DNA of 64,000 nucleotides from Casimicrobium huifangae. GTDB lineage: Bacteria; Pseudomonadota; Gammaproteobacteria; Burkholderiales; Casimicrobiaceae. The translations under genes and the position numbers were made by a program. The notes beneath the pieces were generated by a model. That model made no database searches. It was not told the origin of the DNA and was given only the letters and a program-made list of their open reading frames with translations. Location of the stretch: contig NZ_CP041352.1 in assembly GCF_009746125.1 (NCBI RefSeq), positions 303,847 through 367,846 of the forward strand, in the 5' to 3' direction. Shown here in pieces: positions 44,948 through 54,408 of the stretch (positions are counted from its first letter, which is position 1; every line of letters begins with the position of its first letter).

Positions 44948-47676
44948 CGCAACGCGCGTCGTGCCGCCGCAGCAATGTGCACGGCATCGACGCCGAAGTG
45001 GTCACGCAGCGCCGCGCGGGTGTCGCTGCGGCCAAAGCCATCGGTGCCAAGCGTGACGTAGCGTCGCCCTGCAGGCACCCACGCGCGAACGCTTTCCGGC
45101 ACCAGCCGCGCGTAGTCGGTGGCGGCGATCACCGGCCCCTGTGTGCGGGCGAGCAGGTCGCTCAGGTGGGGCGTGAGCGTGTCGTCCGCATCGCAACGCA
45201 TGCCGTCGCGCGCCAGTTCGCTCCAGCTGGTGACGCTAATGACTGTCACGTGAGCGCCTTCGTCTGCGAGTTGCTGCGCCGCCTTGATGACTTCGGTGAG
45301 GATGGCACCGGAGCCGAGCAGCGTGGCGTGCTGGCCACGGTGTGGTTCGACAGGCTCACCACGAACGGGAGATACGGACTCCGGTCGTGGTGACCCATCG
45401 ACAGACGCCGGACCAGGCACCGCGCTCCCCACACCCTCCGTTCGTGGTGAGCATGTCGAACCATGAACACCCGTCGGCGCGAACTCGGCGAACACATACG
45501 CCCCCCGAATCACGCCATCGCGCTTGTCGTCGGGCAGATCAGGCTGCGCGTAGTTCTCGTTCATCAGCGTGACGTAGTAGAAAACGTCGCGCTGTTCGCT
45601 GAGCATTTCGCGCATGCCGTGATCGATGATGACGGCCATCTCGCTGGCAAACGCCGGGTCATAGGCCTTGCAGTTGGGTACCGTTGCAGCCCACAGGTGA
45701 CTGGTGCCGTCCTGGTGTTGCAAGCCCTCGCCGCCGAGCGTGGTGCGGCCCGATGTCGCGCCGAGCAGAAAGCCACGTGGCTGCTGGTCCGCCGCTGCCC
45801 AGATCAGATCTGCCACCCGCTGGAAGCCGAACATCGAGTAATAGATGTAGAACGGCAGCATCGCAAAGCCATGCACGCTGTAGCTGGTCGCCGCTGCCGT
45901 CCAGCTTGAGATGGCGCCTGCTTCGCTGATGCCCTCTTCGAGAATCTGCCCGTCGAGTGCTTCGCGGTAGGAGAGCACCGAGCCGATGTCCTCCGGCGCG
46001 TAGCGTTGCCCCACGCTGGAATAGATGCCGACCTGCTTGAACAGATTGGCCATGCCGAAGGTGCGCGCTTCGTCGGCCACGATCGGCACGATGCGCGGGC
46101 CGAGTGTCGCATCCTTGAGCAGATTGCCCAGCATGCGCACGAAGGCCATGGTGGTGCTCATCTCCTTGCCGTCGGGCGCGAGCGCGAACTGTGCGTACGA
46201 AGCGATGGCAGGCACGGGTAGTGCCTGCGCAGCCGTCTGCCGGGTGGGCAGGTAGCCGCCGAGCTTCGCGCGCCGGTCCTGCAGGTAACGCAGTTCGACG
46301 CTGTCACTCGCGGGCTTGTAGAACGCGAGCGAGGTGGCTTGCTCATCGCTGAGCGGCAAGTTGAAGCGGTTGCGGAATTCGATCAGCGCGGTTTCGTCGA
46401 GCTTCTTCTGCGAGTGGGTGGTCATCTTGCCCTGGCCGGCGCTGCCCATGCCGTAACCCTTCTTGGTGTGGGCGAGGATGACCGTGGGCTGGCCGCGATG
46501 CTGTGCGGCGGCGGCGTAGGCGGCGTAGATCTTCACGATGTCGTGGCCACCACGCTTCAGCCGGTCGATCTGCTCATCGGTCATGCCCTGCGCCAGACGA
46601 CGCAGCGCCTCGCTCTGGCCGAAGAAGTTCTCGCGGTTGTAGCGGCCGTCGTTGGCGGCGAAGGTCTGCATCTGCCCGTCCACCGTCTGCGCGAAGGTGT
46701 GCAGCAGCGCGTGCGATTCGTCGCGGGCGAAGAGGCCATCCCAGTCCGAGCCCCAGAGCAGCTTGATCACGTTCCAGCCAGCGCCGCTGAAGAGTTTTTC
46801 CAGCTCGTCAATGATGCGCCCGTTGCCGCGCACCGGGCCGTCAAGCCGCTGCAGATTGCAGTTGACTACCCAGATCAGGTTGTCGAGCCCTTCGCGCGCG
46901 GCGAGGGTGAGCGCGCTCATGCTCTCCGGTTCGTCCATCTCGCCGTCGCCGAACACGCCCCACACTTTGCGGCCCTCGCAGTCGAGCAGATTGCGATGGC
47001 TGAGATAGCGCATGAAGCGCGCCTGATAGATCGAGCTGATCGGGCCGATTCCCATCGAGCCAGTCGGGAACTGCCAGAAGTCGGGCATCAGGTAGGGATG
47101 CGGATAACTCGACAGGCCACGCGCACCGGCGGCACGGGCGCCCAGTTCGCGGCGGTAGTAGTTGAGATCGTTCTCGCTCAGGCGACCTTCGAGAAAGGCC
47201 CGCGCGTAGACGCCCGGCGCGCTGTGCGGCTGGAAGAACACGAGGTCACCACCGTGGCCAGTGGCGTCGTTGCGGGCGTGAAAGAAGTGGTTGAAGCCGA
47301 CCTCGAACAAATCCGCCGCGCTAGCGTAGCTCGCGATGTGCCCGCCCAGCTCGCCATAGGCCGCGTTGGCCCGCGCCACCATCGCCAGCGCGTTCCAGCG
47401 CATCAGCGAGGCCAGCCGCTCCTCAATAGCGAGATCGCCCGGAAAGTTGGGCTGTGCCTGCACCGGGATGCTGTTCTGATACGGCGTCGCCAGCTCCGGT
47501 CGCCAGGCGATGCCGGTGGCGCGCACATGCTCCACCAGCCGGTCAAGGATGAAGCGGGCGCGCTCCGGCCCGGCGGCGGCGACCAGCGTATCGAGGGCAT
47601 CGCGCCATTCCCGGGTTTCGGCGGGGTCACTGTCGGCGGTGGCTTGCAGCAGTTCGGGTGGGGTAGGCATGAGCAT
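44944..47676 (-). CDS. aceE: Homodimeric pyruvate (or 2-oxoacid) dehydrogenase E1, AceE-type
   Basis: A 910-residue ThDP-dependent E1 that decarboxylates pyruvate and acetylates the E2 lipoyl group. ThDP motif: GVFGDGEMDEPESMSALTLAAREGLDNLIWVVNCNLQ. C-terminal features LLGSGAILTEVIKAAQQL and VLGTDGFGRSD-like TLGTDGFGRSDTR are present. About 45 extra residues (733-778) are translated from a palindromic repeat, absent from E. coli AceE as I recall it. No E2 or E3 gene is adjacent. Beside a divergent Lrp-type gene it may instead be MdeB-like, a 2-oxobutyrate dehydrogenase E1. Confidence 0.9.
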   Translation of the reverse strand: MLMPTPPELLQATADSDPAETREWRDALDTLVAAAGPERARFILDRLVEHVRATGIAWRPELATPYQNSIPVQAQPNFPGDLAIEERLASLMRWNALAMVARANAAYGELGGHIASYASAADLFEVGFNHFFHARNDATGHGGDLVFFQPHSAPGVYARAFLEGRLSENDLNYYRRELGARAAGARGLSSYPHPYLMPDFWQFPTGSMGIGPISSIYQARFMRYLSHRNLLDCEGRKVWGVFGDGEMDEPESMSALTLAAREGLDNLIWVVNCNLQRLDGPVRGNGRIIDELEKLFSGAGWNVIKLLWGSDWDGLFARDESHALLHTFAQTVDGQMQTFAANDGRYNRENFFGQSEALRRLAQGMTDEQIDRLKRGGHDIVKIYAAYAAAAQHRGQPTVILAHTKKGYGMGSAGQGKMTTHSQKKLDETALIEFRNRFNLPLSDEQATSLAFYKPASDSVELRYLQDRRAKLGGYLPTRQTAAQALPVPAIASYAQFALAPDGKEMSTTMAFVRMLGNLLKDATLGPRIVPIVADEARTFGMANLFKQVGIYSSVGQRYAPEDIGSVLSYREALDGQILEEGISEAGAISSWTAAATSYSVHGFAMLPFYIYYSMFGFQRVADLIWAAADQQPRGFLLGATSGRTTLGGEGLQHQDGTSHLWAATVPNCKAYDPAFASEMAVIIDHGMREMLSEQRDVFYYVTLMNENYAQPDLPDDKRDGVIRGAYVFAEFAPTGVHGSTCSPRTEGVGSAVPGPASVDGSPRPESVSPVRGEPVEPHRGQHATLLGSGAILTEVIKAAQQLADEGAHVTVISVTSWSELARDGMRCDADDTLTPHLSDLLARTQGPVIAATDYARLVPESVRAWVPAGRRYVTLGTDGFGRSDTRAALRDHFGVDAVHIAAAARRALR
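45344..45462. repeat. In-frame REP-like palindromic repeat within aceE
   Basis: Two 25-base arms, 45344-45368 and 45438-45462, are inverted copies of each other with one mismatch. A third, more diverged copy lies at 45381-45404 in the orientation of the right arm. The family TTCGACAGGCTCACCACGAA is common between genes in proteobacteria. Here it has been inserted in frame, giving the peptide SPVRGEPVEPHRG and its neighbours. The E1 frame continues unbroken. Confidence 0.85.
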
Positions 47677-47752
47677 CGTGGCAATCCAGGGAGAGGCGGG
47701 ATTGAGCCACGAAATTGTGCCGGGCGGAAGGCAGCAGGTGCTGTTGAAAGCG

Positions 47753-47798
47753 CTTTGCTTTTGCCGTGATCAGGCATTTAATGCTGATAACAGCAAAG
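47753..47798. promoter_or_regulatory. Nested palindromes in the aceE/Lrp divergent promoter
   Basis: An inner, nearly perfect inverted repeat spans 47769-47788 (ATCAGGCATT/TAATGCTGAT, one extra G). Outside it CTTTGCT (47753) is the inverse of AGCAAAG (47792). Both centre within about three bases of each other, between the two divergent genes. Lrp/AsnC proteins bind such AT-rich palindromes, so this is the likely autoregulatory operator. Confidence 0.6.
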
Positions 47799-47814
47799 AA
47801 AGCGGCGCATTGAA

Positions 47815-48288
47815 TTGCAAGACCATCTGGACACCATTGATTTGCGCATCCTGCGCGAGTTGCAGCAGGACGGCTCGCTCACCAATGTCGAGCTCGCGCG
47901 CCGGGTGAATCTGTCGCCTTCGCCCTGTCTGGCGAGAGTGAAGGCGCTCGAGACGCGCGGCGTGATCGACCGCTACGTGGCCATTGCCAACCCGCATGCG
48001 CTGGGGCTTGGGCTCAATGTGTTCATCTCGATCAGCCTCAAGGAACAGAGCAAATCGGCGCTGGCCGCATTCGAATCGCGTATCGCCGAGCACGACGAGG
48101 TGATGGAGTGCTACCTGATGACCGGCGACAGCGATTACCTGATCCGCGTGGTGGTGGCCGACATCCAGGCGCTGGAGAAATTCATCCTTGAGCAACTGAG
48201 CCCAATCCCCGGCATCGAAAAAATCCGATCAAGCTTCACGCTGAAGCAGGTGCGCTACAAGACGGCGCTGCCGGTGCGGGCAGCGTAA
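47815..48288 (+). CDS. Lrp/AsnC family transcriptional regulator
   Basis: A 157-residue protein. The HTH is LQDHLDTIDLRILRELQQDGSLTNVELARRVNLSPSPCLARVKALETRGVID, and the C-terminal RAM ligand domain is EVMECYLMTGDSDYLIRVVVADIQALEKFILEQLSPIPGIEKIRSSFTLKQV. It starts at TTG 47815. It is divergent from the aceE-type gene, and probably controls it together with itself; the palindrome at 47769-47788 lies between them. The effector is likely an amino acid such as leucine, methionine or a branched 2-oxoacid. Confidence 0.92.
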   Translation: MQDHLDTIDLRILRELQQDGSLTNVELARRVNLSPSPCLARVKALETRGVIDRYVAIANPHALGLGLNVFISISLKEQSKSALAAFESRIAEHDEVMECYLMTGDSDYLIRVVVADIQALEKFILEQLSPIPGIEKIRSSFTLKQVRYKTALPVRAA

Positions 48289-48306
48289 CGGTTTGCACGC
48301 GCCTAC

Positions 48307-48364
48307 AGCTTTTTCAGCTAACCCGCATAGCAATTGGGCTTAAGCTAATAAATGTGTTGAAGTC
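48307..48364 (-). repeat. Intergenic hairpin element, copy D
   Basis: Same ungapped layout as copy A read on the minus strand (GACTT at 48364, 19 bases, AGCC, 27 bases, GCT at 48309). A stem AGCT-AA-CCC with GGG-TT-AGCT is possible. It lies between the Lrp-type gene and argS, inverted relative to both. Confidence 0.7.
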
Positions 48365-48488
48365 GATATTTGCAGAAAACAGGCTTTGAGCCCATATAGA
48401 ACGGGGCTTTCATCAAAAAGCCACTGCTTTTGTGCGTGGCGTTTGCATGCAGGATGGCGCCGCGCCGCCGCTTGGGATAATTGCGGCT

Positions 48489-50120
48489 ATGCAAAAAGAA
48501 CAATTGATCGAGTGGCTGACCTCGGCCATTCGCAAAGCAAACCTCTCCGACACCGCCGTCCCTGCGCTGGAGCGCCCGAAGCAGGCCGAGCATGGCGACT
48601 GGGCAACCAATATTGCGCTGCAACTGGCGAAACCGCTGGGCAAAAACCCGCGCGAAGTCGCGACCCTGCTCAAGGCAACGCTGGACGCGCAGCCGAATGC
48701 GATGGTCAGCGAGGTCAGCATCGCTGGCCCCGGCTTCATCAACATCCGACTGAATCCTGCGGCGAAGTTCTCGGCGGTGGCCGATGCGCTGCGGCTCGGC
48801 GACGCGTTCGGCACCAGCACCGCACGCAAGGGCGAGAAGGTGATGGTCGAATTCGTCTCGGCCAACCCGACCGGGCCGCTGCACACCGGGCATGCGCGTC
48901 AGGCCGCCCTTGGCGACACCCTGTGCAACCTGCTGGAGACGCAGGGCTGCACGGTGCATCGCGAGTTCTATTACAACGACGCCGGCAACCAGATCGACAA
49001 CCTCGCACGGTCGGTGCAGCTGCGCGCGATGGGCGTGGAGCCGGGCAGCGCGCTGTGGCCGGAGGATGGCTATCGCGGTGACTACATCGTCGAGATCGGC
49101 AAGGCGTATCTGGAGCGCGGCGGCGACGTCAACGATCTCAACGCGATCCGGAGCTACGCCGTCAACGTGCTGCGCAATGAGCAGGACAAGGACCTCACGG
49201 CCTTCGGCGTCAAGAAATTCGACTGCTACTACCTCGAGAGCTCGCTCTACACCGATGGTCGCGTCGACAAGACGGTCGCCGGCCTCAAGGCCTCGGGCCA
49301 CACCTTCGAGCAGGACGGCGCGCTGTGGCTGAAGACCACCGACTTCGGCGACGATAAAGATCGCGTGATGAAGAAGGCGACGGGCGGCTACACCTACTTC
49401 GTTCCCGACGTCGCGTATCACGTTACCAAATGGGAACGCGGCTTCACGCAGGTGGTGAACATTCAGGGCACCGACCACCACGGCACCATCACACGGGTGC
49501 GCGCCGGTCTGCAGGCGATGGATGCCGGCATTCCCAAGGGCTATCCGGACTACCTGCTGCACAGCATGGTGCGCGTGATGCGCGGCGGCGAAGAGGTGAA
49601 GATCAGCAAGCGCGCCGGCAGCTACATCACGCTGGGCGAGCTGATTGAGTGGGTCGGCAAGGATGCCGTGCGCTTCTTCCTCGTTTCGCGCAAGGCCGAC
49701 AGCGAATTCACCTTCGATATTGACCTCGCGCTGTCGCAAAGCGAAGAAAACCCGGTGTACTACGTGCAATACGCGCACGCCCGCATCTGCTCGGTGCTGC
49801 GCGAGGCAGCGGTGAGCGACGAGGCGCTGCGCGCGGCCGATCTCGGCCTGCTCACGCACGAAAAGGCTGAGGCACTGGCGACCAAACTGGCCGACTACCC
49901 CGCCCTGCTGGCCACCGCCGCGCGCGACCTCGCGCCACATCTGCTGCCGTACTACCTGCGTGAAGTCGCGGCAGCGTTCCACGGCTACTACGCCGCCGAG
50001 CGTATCCGCGTGGAGGACCCGGCATTGCGCGCAGCGCGTACCGCATTGGCCGCCGCCACCGCCCGCGTGCTGAAGAATGGCCTGCAACTGCTGGGCGTCT
50101 CGGCGCCCGAGAAAATGTAA
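48489..50120 (+). CDS. argS: Arginyl-tRNA synthetase
   Basis: A 543-residue class I synthetase that charges tRNA-Arg. The HIGH-type motif is [10 protein letters not shown] at about residue 130, and the KMSKS-type motif is EVKISKRAG at about residue 371. The C-terminal anticodon-binding domain ends with [16 protein letters not shown]. The start is ATG 48489 ([19 protein letters not shown]); upstream in-frame codons fall in the intergenic region. It is followed by a SPOR gene and dsbA, a block conserved in the order. Confidence 0.97.
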   Translation: MQKEQLIEWLTSAIRKANLSDTAVPALERPKQAEHGDWATNIALQLAKPLGKNPREVATLLKATLDAQPNAMVSEVSIAGPGFINIRLNPAAKFSAVADALRLGDAFGTSTARKGEKVMVEFVSANPTGPLHTGHARQAALGDTLCNLLETQGCTVHREFYYNDAGNQIDNLARSVQLRAMGVEPGSALWPEDGYRGDYIVEIGKAYLERGGDVNDLNAIRSYAVNVLRNEQDKDLTAFGVKKFDCYYLESSLYTDGRVDKTVAGLKASGHTFEQDGALWLKTTDFGDDKDRVMKKATGGYTYFVPDVAYHVTKWERGFTQVVNIQGTDHHGTITRVRAGLQAMDAGIPKGYPDYLLHSMVRVMRGGEEVKISKRAGSYITLGELIEWVGKDAVRFFLVSRKADSEFTFDIDLALSQSEENPVYYVQYAHARICSVLREAAVSDEALRAADLGLLTHEKAEALATKLADYPALLATAARDLAPHLLPYYLREVAAAFHGYYAAERIRVEDPALRAARTALAAATARVLKNGLQLLGVSAPEKM

Positions 50121-50131
50121 GAATCAGCGCC

Positions 50132-50728
50132 GTGGATACTTCCCCGCAGAACAAGACAGCGAGTTTTCTCTTCGGTGGCCTGATCGGCTTTGTGGTCGGT
50201 CTGGTCGTGGCGGGTGTACTGGCGATCTGGATCTACAGCGCCTCGCCGTTCCGCCCCGAGACCACGCCGCCGCCAAAGCTGGACCCGATCCGTCCGAAGT
50301 CCGAGGCAAAAACCGAAGCCAAACCCACCGGCCAGACCGGTGCGCTGGCGAAGGACGAAAACAAGCCCGACGCCGAGCGCATCGTGCAGCCGGGCGCTGC
50401 CTCGACCAGCACGCCTGCGGCGCCGGCCGCGAACGCCGCTGCCAAAACACCGGCCAAGCCAGCCGATCCCGAGCCGTCGCCCAGCGCCGAGCCGCGCGGG
50501 CGCCTCTGGCTGCAGGTGGGCGCTTACGCCAACAAGCAGGACGCCGAGAATCAACGTGCCCGCTTTGCCATGCTGGGCTACGAAGCAAAGATCGAATCGG
50601 CCGACGTGCCGGACAAAGGCACTGTGCATCGCGTCCGCGTCGGCCCCTATCGCGACCCGGACGAAGCCGGCAAGGTGCGCGGCGACCTCGCCCGTCAGGG
50701 CATCGAAGTGACGGTGGTCAAGCCCTGA
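50132..50728 (+). CDS. SPOR domain protein, FtsN-like
   Basis: A 198-residue protein starting at GTG 50132. One transmembrane helix (residues about 12-35, FLFGGLIGFVVGLVVAGVLAIWIYS) is followed by a Pro/Ala/Lys-rich linker (36-115). A C-terminal SPOR domain follows (WLQVGAYANKQDAENQRARFAMLGYEAKIE, RVRVGPYRDPDEAGKVRGDL), which binds glycan strands without stem peptides at the division septum. It lies 11 bases after argS and upstream of dsbA. A divisome function is inferred from the domain. Confidence 0.93.
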   Translation: MDTSPQNKTASFLFGGLIGFVVGLVVAGVLAIWIYSASPFRPETTPPPKLDPIRPKSEAKTEAKPTGQTGALAKDENKPDAERIVQPGAASTSTPAAPAANAAAKTPAKPADPEPSPSAEPRGRLWLQVGAYANKQDAENQRARFAMLGYEAKIESADVPDKGTVHRVRVGPYRDPDEAGKVRGDLARQGIEVTVVKP

Positions 50729-50843
50729 CCGCCGCTGGTCGCCGGGGTGTCATCGAATGGCGCTGTCGGCGAACCAAACCCCCTGCCCGTTAGTCACAGG
50801 CAACTGCTACCCCAAACAGACAACACAAGAATACGGAGACAAC

Positions 50844-51491
50844 ATGGTTCGCTGGGTCAAATCCCTCAAATGGCTGGCACTGGGCTTCATGGCCGCATCG
50901 GTCACCGCTGGTGCGCAAGAGCAGCTGACGGAAGGCAAGGATTACCTCCGCCTGAAACAACCGCAGGCGATCGAATCGGGCGCCAAGATCGAAGTGATCG
51001 AGTTCTACAGCTACGGTTGCCCGCACTGCAAGGACCTGGAGGAATACCTCGGCCCGTGGATCAAGAAAGTCCCCGCCGACGTCAGCTTCAAGCGCATTCC
51101 GGTGGCCTTCCAGCCGGCGTGGGTGAATCTGGGCAAGATCTACTACACGCTCGAAGGGCTCGGTCGCGAGGACTTGTCGGGCAAGGTGTTCTCGTCGCTG
51201 CACGGCGCCGGTGTCAAGCTGAACGAAGAGAAGGTGTTCTTCGACTGGGCCGCGAGCAACGGTCTTGACGCCAAGAAGGTGCAGGAGATGTGGGGCTCGT
51301 TCGCGGTCAACAGCAAGATGAACCGCGCCAAGACGCTGGCCGGCAACTACCAGGTGGACAGCGTTCCGATGCTCTTCATCGACGGCAAATTCAAACTGCA
51401 GCCGCACCTGCTCAAGGGCCAGCACAAGGATGTACCGGCCGCGCTTGACTTCCTGATCGCCAAGGCACGCGCCGAGCGCAACAAGAAGTAG
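50844..51491 (+). CDS. dsbA: Thiol:disulfide interchange protein DsbA
   Basis: A 215-residue periplasmic oxidoreductase. The signal peptide is residues about 1-25 (ending TAGAQ). The active site is C59-P-H-C62 in IEFYSYGCPHCKDLE, and the cis-Pro loop is QVDSVPMLFIDGKF. It introduces disulfides into exported proteins. ATG 50844 follows ACGGAGAC. The frame is open upstream, but the preceding residues do not fit. The terminator at 51512-51539 ends the argS-SPOR-dsbA unit. Confidence 0.95.
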   Translation: MVRWVKSLKWLALGFMAASVTAGAQEQLTEGKDYLRLKQPQAIESGAKIEVIEFYSYGCPHCKDLEEYLGPWIKKVPADVSFKRIPVAFQPAWVNLGKIYYTLEGLGREDLSGKVFSSLHGAGVKLNEEKVFFDWAASNGLDAKKVQEMWGSFAVNSKMNRAKTLAGNYQVDSVPMLFIDGKFKLQPHLLKGQHKDVPAALDFLIAKARAERNKK

Positions 51492-51511
51492 TTCCGCCCG
51501 CAGCACAGCAA

Positions 51512-51539
51512 GGCCGCCGCGTCACACCGGCGGCCTTTT
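51512..51539 (+). terminator. Intrinsic terminator after dsbA
   Basis: GGCCGCCG (51512-51519) and CGGCGGCC (51528-51535) pair perfectly around an 8-base loop and are followed by TTTT. It is placed 20 bases after the dsbA stop. Confidence 0.88.
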
Positions 51540-51584
51540 GCTTTCCGGGGTTTTGCTTTGCAGCGCCGCCCCCATCTCGGTGCG

Positions 51585-52436
51585 ATGACTCATCTGCCCG
51601 ATGCCATTGGCCTGCGCCACGCGCGCTTCCACTCCCCCGCCCGCCTGCGCATCGCCTGCCTGGTGCCATCGATCACCGAGACGCTGTTCGCGCTGGGGCT
51701 TGGCGACCGTGTAGTCGCGCGCACCGGCTTCTGCATTCACCCCGAGGAGGGCGTGCGCGAGGTGCTGAAGGTCGGTGGCACCAAGGACGTGAATGTGGCG
51801 AAGCTGATCGCCACCGAGCCGACGCACGTCATCGTCAACATCGACGAAAACCGCAAGGACACCGTTGACCATCTGCGTCGCGTGATCCCGAACGTGATCG
51901 TGACGCACCCGCTGCTGCCGGAGGAGAACGCCACGCTGTTTGCGCTGCTCGGGCATGTCTTCAGCGCAGAAGATGCCGCGCTCGGCCTCGCGCGCGAGCT
52001 TGCCGCCGCCCTGGCCAACGCGCGCAACGTCGGCGCCACGCGTGCGGCCGAAACTGTGCTGTACCTGATCTGGAAGAACCCGTGGATGACTGTCTCGCGC
52101 GACACCTACGTCAGCGCGATGCTGGCCACCGTCGGCTGGAAAACGCTGCCCATGCAGGCGGAGAAGCGCTACCCGGAGATCGCGGCGGACGACAGCGTCT
52201 GGCGTAACGCTGATCGCGTGTTTCTGTCCACCGAGCCCTATCTGTTCGACGACGGCCACATCGCCGCGCTGCGCGACGATCTGCACCTGCAGCAGCCGAT
52301 CGAACTGATCGACGGTGAAATGACCAGCTGGTACGGCGTGCGGGCAATTGCCGGGCTCAAGTACCTCGCTGATTTGCGACGCAGACACGAGCAACTTTCA
52401 GCCCCGAGCCGCGCTGTGCAAGGTCTTATTGCCTGA
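51585..52436 (+). CDS. BtuF-like periplasmic-fold cobalamin/metal-chelate binding protein
   Basis: A 283-residue protein of the TroA/BtuF fold: IACLVPSITETLFALGLGDRVVARTGFCIHPEEGVREVLKVGGTKDVNVAKLIATEPTHVIVN, then YLIWKNPWMTVSRDTYVSAMLATVG. There is no evident signal peptide, which is odd for a binding protein; some family members in this group are cytoplasmic. The start is ATG 51585; the TTG at 51558 would add nine residues. The gene stands alone and ends just before repeat copy C. Confidence 0.82.
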   Translation: MTHLPDAIGLRHARFHSPARLRIACLVPSITETLFALGLGDRVVARTGFCIHPEEGVREVLKVGGTKDVNVAKLIATEPTHVIVNIDENRKDTVDHLRRVIPNVIVTHPLLPEENATLFALLGHVFSAEDAALGLARELAAALANARNVGATRAAETVLYLIWKNPWMTVSRDTYVSAMLATVGWKTLPMQAEKRYPEIAADDSVWRNADRVFLSTEPYLFDDGHIAALRDDLHLQQPIELIDGEMTSWYGVRAIAGLKYLADLRRRHEQLSAPSRAVQGLIA

Positions 52437-52449
52437 AACGGTGAAAGTC

Positions 52450-52507
52450 GACTTGTAGCCAATTAGCCAGTCAGGCCCAATCGCAATGCGGTTTGGCGCC
52501 TGATGCT
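52450..52507 (+). repeat. Intergenic hairpin element, copy C
   Basis: Same ungapped layout (GACTT, 19 bases, GGCC, 27 bases, GCT). TCAGG (52471) can pair with CCTGA (52499). It fills the gap between the convergent BtuF-like and dxs genes, ending eight bases before the dxs stop. Confidence 0.7.
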
Positions 52508-52514
52508 GATCGCG

Positions 52515-54398
52515 TCAGGCGGCGGCTTTGCCTGCCGGCACCGCAGCGTTGGCAATCACTGCGTGAATGCTGCGCTCGACGCCAGCGGCGTCAAGCCCGA
52601 CCGAGGCCAGCAGCACGGCCGGGTCACCCTGATCGATGAATTTGTCGGGCAAGCCCAGCATCAGCAGGCGGTTGCCGAGGCCGGCATCAGCGAGGAATTC
52701 GGCGACGGCGCTGCCGGCGCTACCGGGTACTGAGGCCTCTTCCACCGTCACCAGCAGCTCGTGTGAGGCTGCGAGTTCGCGGATGAGCGCCTCATCGAGC
52801 GGCTTGACGAAGCGCATGTTGGCGACCGTCGCGTCGAGCTTGTCGGCAATGGCGAGGGTCGGATGCAGCATCGAGCCCCAGGCGAGGATGGCGATTTTGC
52901 TGTTGCCGTTGGCCTTGCGGGCGATGACGCCCTTGCCGTGCGCCAGCGGTGCGATCGCAGCATCCGGCGCACCGTGTGCCGCGCCACGCGGGTAGCGCAC
53001 GGCGGCGGGGGCCGCGAGCGCGACGCCATGTGACAGCATCGCACGGCATTCAGCGGCGCTGGACGCACTCATGATGGTCATGTTCGGCAGGCAGCGCATG
53101 AAGGCGACATCGAAGCTGCCCGCGTGGGTGGGGCCGTCAGCGCCGACCAGTCCGGCGCGGTCGATGGCGAACAGCACCGGCAGGTTCTGCAGCACCACGT
53201 CGTGCACCAGCTGATCGTAGGCCCGCTGCAGGAAGGTGGAATAGATCGCCACCACCGGCTTCAGCCCCTCGCAGGCAAGCCCGGCAGCAAAAGTCACGCT
53301 GTGCTGCTCCGCGATGCCGACATCGAAATAACGATCCGGGAATTCTTTCGAGTAGCGCACCATGCCCGAGCCTTCGCGCATGGCCGGCGTGATGGCCACC
53401 AGCTTGTCGTCGCTGGCGGCGGTGTCGCACAGCCAGTCGCCGAAGATGTCGGAGTAGGTCTTCTTCGGCACCACGGCAGGCGCCGCCGGGATGCCGGCGG
53501 AATGATCGAACTTCGGCACCCCGTGATAGAGGATCGGGTCGTCCTCGGCGCGCTCGTAGCCCGCGCCCTTGCGGGTGACGACGTGCAGGAACTGCGGCCC
53601 AGTGCGGTCCTTCACCTTGTTGAGCGTGTCGACCAGCAGGTTCACGTCGTGGCCATCGATCGGTCCGATGTAGTTGAAGCCGAACTCTTCCCACATGGTG
53701 CCGGGCAGCACCATGCCCTTGGTGTGCTCTTCCCAGCGTCGGGCAAAACGAGACACCGGCGGGATGGCGGACAGCATGTTCTTGCCCATGCGACGCACGG
53801 CGCCATACATGTTGGAGGCCAGCAGCCGCGCCAGATAGTTGTTCAGCGCGCCGACCGGCTCGCTGATTGACATCTCGTTGTCGTTGAGGATCACCAGCAG
53901 GTTGGCGTCCATCGCTCCAGCGTTGTTGAGCGCTTCGAATGCCATGCCGGCGGTCATTGCGCCATCGCCGATGATGGCCACCACGCGGCGGCTCTCGCCT
54001 TTCGCCTTGGCCGCCACGGCCATGCCGAGCGCGGCGGAAATGCTGGTCGATGAATGCGCCACGCCGAAGGTGTCGTACTCGCTCTCGTCGCGCTTGGGAA
54101 AGCCGGCCAGACCCTGCCACTGGCGCAGCGTGTTCATGCGCTCGCGGCGGCCGGTCAGCACCTTGTGTGGATAGCACTGATGGCCGACGTCCCACACCAG
54201 CCGGTCGTGCGGGGTGTCGTAACAGTAATGCAGGGCGACGGTCAGCTCGACAACGCCCAGGTTTGACGACAAATGGCCGCCCGTCTTCGACACCGAATCG
54301 AGCACGTAGGCGCGCAACTCGTCGCAGAGGCCGCCAAGCTCGCTCTGCGGCAGGGCGCGCAGTTCGGTCGGCAGGTTGATCGTTTCAAGCAGTGACAT
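52515..54398 (-). CDS. dxs: 1-deoxy-D-xylulose-5-phosphate synthase
   Basis: A 627-residue ThDP enzyme that joins pyruvate and glyceraldehyde 3-phosphate, the first step of the MEP isoprenoid route. Motifs: [46 protein letters not shown], ThDP motif [36 protein letters not shown], and the Pyr-domain end [25 protein letters not shown] 54398 ([16 protein letters not shown]) gives the family length; the frame is open upstream. It follows ispA by 10 bases. Confidence 0.97.
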   Translation of the reverse strand: MSLLETINLPTELRALPQSELGGLCDELRAYVLDSVSKTGGHLSSNLGVVELTVALHYCYDTPHDRLVWDVGHQCYPHKVLTGRRERMNTLRQWQGLAGFPKRDESEYDTFGVAHSSTSISAALGMAVAAKAKGESRRVVAIIGDGAMTAGMAFEALNNAGAMDANLLVILNDNEMSISEPVGALNNYLARLLASNMYGAVRRMGKNMLSAIPPVSRFARRWEEHTKGMVLPGTMWEEFGFNYIGPIDGHDVNLLVDTLNKVKDRTGPQFLHVVTRKGAGYERAEDDPILYHGVPKFDHSAGIPAAPAVVPKKTYSDIFGDWLCDTAASDDKLVAITPAMREGSGMVRYSKEFPDRYFDVGIAEQHSVTFAAGLACEGLKPVVAIYSTFLQRAYDQLVHDVVLQNLPVLFAIDRAGLVGADGPTHAGSFDVAFMRCLPNMTIMSASSAAECRAMLSHGVALAAPAAVRYPRGAAHGAPDAAIAPLAHGKGVIARKANGNSKIAILAWGSMLHPTLAIADKLDATVANMRFVKPLDEALIRELAASHELLVTVEEASVPGSAGSAVAEFLADAGLGNRLLMLGLPDKFIDQGDPAVLLASVGLDAAGVERSIHAVIANAAVPAGKAAA

Positions 54399-54408
54399 GG
54401 GCTTTCCG

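Noticed and set aside
46339..47769. Antisense open frame of about 476 codons opposite aceE
   Set aside because: A shadow of the E1 gene; no motif or ribosome site.
48345..50087. Antisense open frame of about 580 codons opposite argS
   Set aside because: argS is certain on the plus strand; the antisense product is rich in His/Arg/Val without any family pattern.
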